Assembly: GCA_964533735.1 (NCBI GenBank)
Contig: CAZHMD010000013.1
Location: 1 to 64,000 of the forward strand
Direction: 5' to 3'
DNA from: UBA6107 sp964533735
GTDB taxonomy: Bacteria > Chloroflexota > Anaerolineae > Anaerolineales > Anaerolineaceae
Length of the DNA: 64,000 bases
The translations under genes were made by a program, and so were the position numbers. Shown in pieces: positions 59,017 through 64,000 of the stretch. Position 1 is the first letter of the stretch. Each line of letters starts with the position of its first letter. Under the pieces are notes generated by a model, which searched no databases, was not told the origin of the DNA, and saw only the letters and a list, made by a program, of their open reading frames with translations.

Positions 59017-59101
59017 GATCTCTCCAAAAAAAGCAATAGTTAATCACACCAACGCGTGAGTGTGCGCGTGAGCGGCTGATTTCAGTGAATGCAATTATCT
59101 G

Positions 59102-59497
59102 TTATTCGATGTAGACTTCTACGTGTTCCCCATCTTCATCGTCGTAAATATCCATGATCTGACCGGTCTCACCGGCTGCCAGGGCTTCCGCCAGGCGGGC
59201 AGCATCCAGACCTTCCACTTCGGGAGAAAAGCGCATACCCATGCGGATACCGGCATTTACCATTCCCAAAGGCAGGCGCACATTGACCCGTGTTTTTCCG
59301 CTGTCCGTGTCTGTAACGCGTACCCTGAAGAAGCGCCCGCCACCTTTGCCGGGGAACACGCCAGTGGTGGATTCTTCTGTTTGCGGTTTTCGGCTGCTGG
59401 AATCCAGTGCCTTTAGCAATTCAGCTGCCATTTCAGGAGTGATCTTGCCCTCCTGTACCATTTTGAGTACTTTCATGCGTTCTTCACTGCTGGCCAT
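59102..59497 (-). CDS. SHOCT-like domain protein
   Basis: 131 residues. The N-terminal helix-turn pattern RMKVLKMVQEGKITPEMAAE is the SHOCT-like segment found in YvlB-type proteins; a flexible Ser/Thr linker leads to a small beta region (FRVRVTDTDSGKTRVNVRLP) with an acidic end (IYDDEDGEHVEVYIE). It overlaps the DUF2089 gene at a TGATG, so they are co-translated. It may act as a partner or antagonist of the DUF2089 protein. Confidence 0.75.
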   Translation of the reverse strand: MASSEERMKVLKMVQEGKITPEMAAELLKALDSSSRKPQTEESTTGVFPGKGGGRFFRVRVTDTDSGKTRVNVRLPLGMVNAGIRMGMRFSPEVEGLDAARLAEALAAGETGQIMDIYDDEDGEHVEVYIE

Positions 59498-59922
59498 CAC
59501 TTCACCTCCGCCACAGAGCCGGGTTCGGAATATTTTTCACCCCGCAGCCGTGCCTGGGCTTCATCCCAGGTGATGGTCCCGTTGTCCAACTCCTCAAGGA
59601 TGGTGCGCCGTTCCTCGGCGGATAATTGTGCAGGGCTTTCCTCTTTGCCTGGCTCGTATCCCAGGGCGCGCACAATTTCGTTCAACCTGCTGCGCAGGGT
59701 GGGATAGGAGAGTTTCATTTCGTCTTCCATGCGGTTTAAACGCCCCTCACATTTTACAAAAGTGAGCAGGAACTGCATCTGCTCAGGTGATAATTTGCCA
59801 AAAGGCGTGTGTTCCGCTGCGAAATGTCCTTCAATGGTGGTGTTGCAATTCACACAATAAAGGCGGGTGACTGCCAGATCTTCATCACAAACCGGGCACT
59901 TGCTGAGCGTTTTATTAACCAT
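59497..59922 (-). CDS. DUF2089 zinc-ribbon regulator-like protein
   Basis: 141 residues. An N-terminal zinc ribbon (CPVCDEDLAVTRLYCVNC) is followed by a helix-turn-helix-like segment (FVKCEGRLNRMEDEMKLSYP and TLRSRLNEIVRALGY), the DUF2089 pattern, then a C-terminal helical hairpin (RRTILEELDNGTITWDEAQA) that resembles the start of the downstream SHOCT protein. A DNA-binding role is likely; the gene is probably autoregulated through the palindrome upstream. Confidence 0.82.
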   Translation of the reverse strand: MVNKTLSKCPVCDEDLAVTRLYCVNCNTTIEGHFAAEHTPFGKLSPEQMQFLLTFVKCEGRLNRMEDEMKLSYPTLRSRLNEIVRALGYEPGKEESPAQLSAEERRTILEELDNGTITWDEAQARLRGEKYSEPGSVAEVK

Positions 59923-60009
59923 AACAACCTCTTAAAGTAAATTCAAATCACTTTTGAATCTGATGATTTCCAATGATTTTAAAATATAATAGCATGATTA
60001 TAAAAAAAG

Positions 60010-60025
60010 TCAATACATGTATTGA
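60010..60025. promoter_or_regulatory. 16-bp palindrome, candidate operator of the DUF2089 operon
   Basis: TCAATACATGTATTGA, perfect, in the AT-rich 150-bp region upstream of the DUF2089 gene and beside TATAAT-like boxes. Suited to a dimeric repressor. Confidence 0.5.
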
Positions 60026-60076
60026 TAAAATTAAGAAAATTCTTAATTAATATAAAAATAATTTAACGAGGGGGAA

Positions 60077-60454
60077 TTATTCTATTTCTTTTCGTTCACC
60101 CAGGAGGAACCAGCACCCCTTTTGGTTGTCGACATCCTCAGGAGCACGATCGAAGTACAGTTCAAATAACCGGCCAGTGGAGGTCTTCACCCGGAAATGG
60201 AAGCGTCCGACTCCGCGGGATCCGAGGCGGCTGGCGCTGGCAAGGTGGGTTTGCGCCATATTTCGAGCCATGCGTCCGCGGCGTTTAAAATCAGACCACT
60301 CCTCCAACACTTCACTAATGGGGAAGTACTCGTCGCGCCAGGTGAAACCGTCAGGGCAGGGGGGCTTTTTCTCCAACACCGGGGGAGTTGAAAAATGGAC
60401 CTCAATGGGTTCGCCGTAAAAATTGGCAGGGCTCGTTTGCATTATGTTATCCAT
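60077..60454 (-). CDS. DUF6504-like protein
   Basis: 125 residues, no signal or membrane span. GEPIEVHFS, PDGFTWRDEYFPISEVLEEW and RFHFRVKTSTGRLFELYFDR follow the DUF6504 pattern; the ending GCWFLLGERKEIE is also usual. Family members are short and found in Actinobacteria and Chloroflexi, often near DNA polymerase genes; no such gene is present here. The ATG was chosen over a TTG two codons upstream. Function unknown. Confidence 0.7.
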   Translation of the reverse strand: MDNIMQTSPANFYGEPIEVHFSTPPVLEKKPPCPDGFTWRDEYFPISEVLEEWSDFKRRGRMARNMAQTHLASASRLGSRGVGRFHFRVKTSTGRLFELYFDRAPEDVDNQKGCWFLLGERKEIE

Positions 60455-60510
60455 ACCCAATCCAGGGACTTTACCAAGCTTCTTATCCTGGTAGTTGATT
60501 GTACCTATTT

Positions 60511-61686
60511 TTAACGCTGCAAGCGGCGGGGAGGATAACTTAAAACCAGGCGCGACCTGTCCTTGGTCCTGGCTTCAGGGATTTGCAGCAGGTTCAGGAA
60601 TTCATCCACGATCTGGGGATCAAAACTGCGCCCTTTTTCGGTACGTAAATATTCAACGACCTGGGTTTCCGGGATGGCTGCACGGTAGCTTCTCTTGGAA
60701 CGCATGGCGTCCCACACATCCACCACCGAGAAGATGCGTGCCTCGATGGGGATGGCATCTCCCTGGATTCCGCGGGGATACCCTGTTCCATCCCATTTTT
60801 CATGATGGCAGTAAGGGATATCCGCTGCTGGTGAGAGGTAGGAAATCGGCTTTATCAGGTCGCGCGCATACACCGGATGGTTCTGCATGACGCGTTTTTC
60901 AGCATCAGTAAGCGGACCCGGTTTGCACAGGATGGAATCCGGGATGCCCATTTTTCCGATATCGTGTAATAGAACGCCGCGGCGGAAATGGTCCATGCGT
61001 TCAGCGGGAAGGCGCATCCTCCTTGCCAGCTGCATGGTCAGATCCACCACCCTGACGGAATGACCTTCGGTTTCCTGGTTGCGCAGTTCCAGGGCTTGCG
61101 CCCAGCCGGCGATGGTGCTGTCGTAAGCGTTCACGATCTGGCCAATTATTTTGTCAATGAGCACAGAAACGCGCCACGAGATGAGCGCAAGGAGTACAAC
61201 ACAAATGACTGAAAAGATGGGGAAGGGTGTTTGGGAGAATTTAAGCGTGAATACCAGCAGGAACATGGGGATGACGATGAGAATCACACCCAGCGAACGC
61301 CGTCCATCTGTAATAAAGCTTGAAACACAAACAGGAATTGCCAGGTAGAGGAGGATCTGATCCGGGTTTTCAAAAGGATAGGCTGTGAAACACAGGTAAG
61401 AGGAAATGAAGATGAAAATTTCACCGGCAAGGTCGCCCTTGTTTTTATCATTCAGGAAACTGGTGATCACCAATCCGAGGATGCACGTAATGTTGTTGAG
61501 GGCATAAAATGCATTCCATGTGCCCGGTTCTCCGATCCACTTTGCCAGCAAAAACGGCAGGAGGATAAGCAGCACGAAAATGGTGAACCATATGGCATAG
61601 CGCAGGGTAACCTGGTGACGGTCAGCACGGGTGAACGTTTCATTAAGATCAAATCGCGAACTTAAATTTCTGAGCCACGGATGCAT
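60511..61686 (-). CDS. Membrane HD-GYP phosphodiesterase
   Basis: 391 residues. About six hydrophobic helices (about 25-190) precede an HD-GYP domain (about 200-380). GHSVRVVDLTMQLARRM, the metal-binding HDIGKMGIPD, HPVYARDLIKP, and HHEKWDGTGYP (GYP) are complete, so the protein should hydrolyse cyclic di-GMP. AAGGAG precedes the ATG; an upstream start would add 16 residues. It could oppose the diguanylate cyclase near 11 kb, but they are 50 kb apart. Confidence 0.93.
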   Translation of the reverse strand: MHPWLRNLSSRFDLNETFTRADRHQVTLRYAIWFTIFVLLILLPFLLAKWIGEPGTWNAFYALNNITCILGLVITSFLNDKNKGDLAGEIFIFISSYLCFTAYPFENPDQILLYLAIPVCVSSFITDGRRSLGVILIVIPMFLLVFTLKFSQTPFPIFSVICVVLLALISWRVSVLIDKIIGQIVNAYDSTIAGWAQALELRNQETEGHSVRVVDLTMQLARRMRLPAERMDHFRRGVLLHDIGKMGIPDSILCKPGPLTDAEKRVMQNHPVYARDLIKPISYLSPAADIPYCHHEKWDGTGYPRGIQGDAIPIEARIFSVVDVWDAMRSKRSYRAAIPETQVVEYLRTEKGRSFDPQIVDEFLNLLQIPEARTKDRSRLVLSYPPRRLQR

Positions 61687-61817
61687 ACCCGCTCCTTGTG
61701 AGGATGGTATTTTCCCCCGGGTTAACAATTGCAACGCAGGGTTGTAGGGAAGTATCCCTCAACAGGAATTAATTACAAGATTTGTGCCAATTTTATTAGT
61801 TGCGGAGGAGGTCTGGT

Positions 61818-62717
61818 TTAATCCACCCAGTCGTGGGGTTCCACGTGAACGTAGGCACGGTCCACGCCGGGGAATTCCTCCAGGCGTTGAATCACCTGAT
61901 CCGATATCTGGTGTACCTCAATCAGGGACTTGTTGCCGTCCACATTGATGTGGAGGTCGATCATCAGGCGTGGTCCAACATAGTCCGTCATAATGTGATG
62001 CACCCGCAGCACCCCGGGAACTTTTTCTACGGCGCTCACGAATTCCTGCACTTCTTCTGGTGCGGCTCCCCTGCCGGTGAGAAAACCGAGGTTTTCACGC
62101 CCGGCCATGAATGCCTGGCGAAAAATCCAGATAGCAACAAGGAAACCTGCCACCGGATCGGCCAGGGGATGGATAAAGTTGGATCCGATCACGCCCAGGA
62201 AAGCTGCCATGGAAGTGAGCACATCACTTAGGTTATCGCGGGCGGTGGTTTTGAGCGTGGGGCTGAGCAGTTTCCTTGCGATACGGGCAATGGCATTATA
62301 CATGCCAGCCTTCATAAGAGCGCTGACAAGCAGAACACCGGTCGGCAGGTCGAGTGCGATAACCTCACCTCCGGCAGCATAGCGCATGTAGGAATTACGC
62401 GCGGCTTCAAAACCGGCAAATGCCATCGAAAGAGTCACGAGCATCCCCACCAGCGGTTCAAAGCGCGCGTGACCCTGGGGGTGCGAAAGGTCCGGCGGCT
62501 GCATCGCCACAAAGAGACCCAGCACCATCAATAATGAATAAACTACATCCGATATGGAATTCGCGGCGTCCGAGTAAACCGCCGCGCTCCCTGAGACGGC
62601 TGCCACCACTCCCTTGGCGGCTGCCAACAGCAGGTTGCCCCCCAGCGTGATGACCAGCGCCTGACGATATAGTTTTGTCTGATCAGTTTGCGGATGAAAA
62701 TCCCTTACCCAACGCAT
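61818..62717 (-). CDS. Cation diffusion facilitator (CDF) transporter
   Basis: 299 residues with five or six helices and a C-terminal cytoplasmic domain. SAAVYSDAANSISDVVYSLL holds the metal-site Asp residues of helix 2; SDVLTSMAAFLGVIG (DxxTS) holds those of helix 5. It exports a divalent metal (Zn, Fe, Mn or Co) by proton antiport. The DAANS and SDVLT residues do not fix the metal. The last residues HVEPHDWVD end the alpha/beta tail. Its leader holds a structured RNA with a terminator, so it is probably attenuated by a metal or another signal. Confidence 0.92.
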   Translation of the reverse strand: MRWVRDFHPQTDQTKLYRQALVITLGGNLLLAAAKGVVAAVSGSAAVYSDAANSISDVVYSLLMVLGLFVAMQPPDLSHPQGHARFEPLVGMLVTLSMAFAGFEAARNSYMRYAAGGEVIALDLPTGVLLVSALMKAGMYNAIARIARKLLSPTLKTTARDNLSDVLTSMAAFLGVIGSNFIHPLADPVAGFLVAIWIFRQAFMAGRENLGFLTGRGAAPEEVQEFVSAVEKVPGVLRVHHIMTDYVGPRLMIDLHINVDGNKSLIEVHQISDQVIQRLEEFPGVDRAYVHVEPHDWVD

Positions 62718-62840
62718 GCGTTTTCCTCTGTAGGTAACAAAAAACCTCCCGGTACCCTCTCCCTTTTTGGAGTGAGCGCACCTTTGAGGTTTCTAATTCA
62801 GGTTGCCAGGCTGAGTGCTCCGTCTGACAATTCCATTTTA
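62718..62840 (-). ncRNA. Structured leader with intrinsic terminator, candidate riboswitch, of the CDF gene
   Basis: On the minus strand a TAAAAT box near 62838 suggests a start close to 62833. The leader then has GGAGCACTCAGCCTGGCAAC(CT) and AGGTGCGCTCACTCC, which can pair in part, and ends with a long terminator: AAACCTC (from 62792) pairs with GAGGTTT (to 62743) around an inner GGT..CTC.CTCC / GGGAG.G..ACC stem, followed by a T run (62739-62744). About 20 nt later comes the gene's ribosome-binding region (GAGGAAAA). The first half can compete with the terminator's 5' side. Confidence 0.55.
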
Positions 62841-62886
62841 TCACAATGCGTTTTACTTTTTTCTGATTATGTTACACTAATCGCAG

Positions 62887-63819
62887 ATGAAACGAATCCT
62901 GTTGATCCTGGTTCTCATGACGCTGGTGATCACCTCCGGCTTCACTTTTCAGGAACAAAACCCTGTACACATTACGCGCATGGAAATTGACATCTGGCCG
63001 GAGTACGACCGCACCCAGGTGCTCGTCATCTATCGCGTGCAGCTTTCCAGGGACACACCCCTGCCGGTAAGTTTTAGCATTCGCATCCCCAGGGAGGCAG
63101 GCAACCCGTTCAAGGTGGCCATGCGCGACCTGGACGGGGTGCTCTATAACGTGGAGTATTCGATAGAACCAGCGGGGAGTTGGAACCAGATCGTGTTGAC
63201 CACCTCCAGCGAAGAGCTTTATATCGAATATTATGACCCCAGCCTGGTTAAAACAGAAAACGACCGCGAATACGCCATATCCTGGTTCAGTGATTATCCG
63301 ATCGATAAACTGGTGGTCAAGGTGCAGCAGCCGCGCAACTCTGAAAATTTGTGGATTTCCCCTTCAATGGGGACGGGGGAACTGAATCCAAATGACGACC
63401 TGGTTTATTTTACTGGTGATTTTGGGGCTTTATCCACCGGGCTTTCTTTCAATATGGCCCTGGCATATACCCGGACGAGTTCAGAATTAAGCGCTTCAAA
63501 CTTACCCGTAACTGCCGCCACGCCTGTTCAATCCAACACCAATATGGGAAATACTGTGGCAAAAGTGATGAACCAGGTGATCGAGAACAAGGGGCTGGTA
63601 ACCGCCGGCATATTGATCCTTAGCGGTATGGTTCTCATGCTCCTGGTGAGTTTCTTTGCCGGGCAGTGGACGAATCCTGTGTCACGATGGATTAATGGGC
63701 TGATGGGTAAGAAAAAACCCGAAGTGGAATCGGGGATCATCGTGAAGTATTGCCCGCATTGTGGCAAGAAGACTTACCCCGGTGACCGCTACTGCCGGGG
63801 GTGCGGGAATACCATTTAA
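62887..63819 (+). CDS. Anchored protein with C-terminal zinc ribbon
   Basis: 310 residues. A signal peptide (about 3-18), a beta-rich body (about 25-195) with VYRVQLSRDTPLPVSFSIRI, a membrane helix (about 238-262) and a cytoplasmic zinc ribbon, CPHCGKKTYPGDRYCRGCG. The body would lie outside and the ribbon inside the membrane. Function unknown. A TACACT box is eight bases from the ATG and there is no ribosome-binding site, so the mRNA may be leaderless. The gene lies between two CDF transporter genes. Confidence 0.7.
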   Translation: MKRILLILVLMTLVITSGFTFQEQNPVHITRMEIDIWPEYDRTQVLVIYRVQLSRDTPLPVSFSIRIPREAGNPFKVAMRDLDGVLYNVEYSIEPAGSWNQIVLTTSSEELYIEYYDPSLVKTENDREYAISWFSDYPIDKLVVKVQQPRNSENLWISPSMGTGELNPNDDLVYFTGDFGALSTGLSFNMALAYTRTSSELSASNLPVTAATPVQSNTNMGNTVAKVMNQVIENKGLVTAGILILSGMVLMLLVSFFAGQWTNPVSRWINGLMGKKKPEVESGIIVKYCPHCGKKTYPGDRYCRGCGNTI

Positions 63820-63840
63820 TTCAACCCACTGGAATTAACA

Positions 63841-64000
63841 TCAATTGCAACCCCCATGCCCATCCTGGCAGGGGGTTTTTTCAAATTGAATGGTCGTGTG
63901 CTGAATATTAAAATCACGATCAAGCAGCCCGCGGATCTGATCCAGGGCAATTTCAGGGTCTGCCGGCTGGGATGTCACCAGCGTTACGTGCGCGCTGAGC
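63841..64000 (-). CDS. CDF (CzcD-type) transporter, C-terminal fragment
   Basis: The last 52 codons of a gene cut by the right edge. AHVTLVTSQPADPEIALDQI, RDFNIQHTTIQFE and an ending with paired Cys and His (CQDGHGGC) fit the cytoplasmic tail of CzcD/ZitB-type CDF transporters, whose C-termini often carry extra metal-binding residues. It is the second CDF gene at this end of the window. Confidence 0.75.
   Translation of the reverse strand, partial: LSAHVTLVTSQPADPEIALDQIRGLLDRDFNIQHTTIQFEKTPCQDGHGGCN
63849..63881 (+). terminator. Terminator after the zinc-ribbon gene
   Basis: AACCCCC pairs with GGGGGTT across a 15-nt loop, followed by a T run. It lies inside the 3' end of the convergent CDF gene. 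Confidence 0.8.

Noticed and set aside
62770..62835. SAM riboswitch in the CDF leader
   Set aside because: GGCAACCT...AGGTGC resembles the SAM core, but the GAGGGA..GGCCC..GAAG arm and the closing stem are absent and the gene is unrelated to methionine. Reported only as an unclassified structured leader.
1..64000. CRISPR arrays, tRNA genes, rRNA genes, insertion sequences, prophage
   Set aside because: No regularly spaced repeats, no cloverleaf-like intergenic sequences, no transposase or integrase motifs and no terminal repeats with target duplications were seen.

Overview
The window looks like a chromosomal segment of a bacterium of the phylum Chloroflexota, probably class Anaerolineae. 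The pointers are an Elp3 with the Dehalococcoides-type cysteine motif, two very large MalT-like LuxR regulators, lipoproteins with an NBR1-type Ig-like domain behind Pro/Thr linkers, the short form of glucan phosphorylase, and many small lipoproteins. The assignment rests on gene content only; no rRNA or other marker is present. I found no tRNA, rRNA, CRISPR array, insertion sequence or prophage, and gene density is high throughout.

Layout. 1-5.8 kb: end of lysS, then a minus-strand run with a UPF0316 membrane protein, glucan phosphorylase, an SCP2-like protein, a GH1 beta-glucosidase and a DegV protein. 6-10.7 kb: tatC-tatA/B, then a set of secreted proteins and lipoproteins. 10.8-14.8 kb: a diguanylate cyclase, then elp3 divergent from a Trm9-like methyltransferase. 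14.9-19.4 kb: a MalT-like regulator divergent from a flavodoxin/membrane-protein pair, followed by a 400-bp palindrome-rich gap. 19.4-25.8 kb: YfcC-type transporter, YgjP-like peptidase, GNAT, CPBP protease, M20 peptidase, CBS protein. 25.9-31.8 kb: a second MalT-like regulator divergent from an oppA-oppC pair. 32-39.8 kb: Ig-like lipoprotein, YabE-like protein, rsmA, a MESH1-like alarmone hydrolase, a roadblock-V4R-glycosyltransferase operon, a DMT exporter and twin PspC proteins. 39.8-46.4 kb: MacAB-type exporter, a putative zinc peptidase, FmdB, gmk and a rhomboid protease. 46.4-51.6 kb: a five-gene branched-chain (HAAT) amino-acid transporter operon with a leader peptide and attenuator. 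51.7-64 kb: L,D-transpeptidase, SerA-like dehydrogenase, M32 carboxypeptidase, MFS exporter, DUF2089/SHOCT pair, HD-GYP protein and two cation-diffusion transporters.

Main observations. (1) The liv operon is preceded by a 35-codon leader ORF with a Tyr-Tyr-Ala-Tyr-Tyr run; its transcript can form the mutually exclusive 1:2, 2:3 and 3:4 pairings of a trp-type attenuator, which predicts tyrosine sensing. (2) elp3 and a methyltransferase resembling Trm9 diverge from a 19-bp gap with one palindromic -10 box that could give two leaderless mRNAs; together they could make a eukaryote-type mcm5U wobble modification. (3) A structured leader with an intrinsic terminator precedes a CDF metal transporter. 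(4) A -10 box about 6 nt before the start codon recurs, implying that leaderless transcripts are common here.

All names come from reading the sequence; no database search was run. Several start codons were moved from the longest possible ORF to an internal site with a better ribosome-binding site or promoter geometry, and this is stated in each entry.
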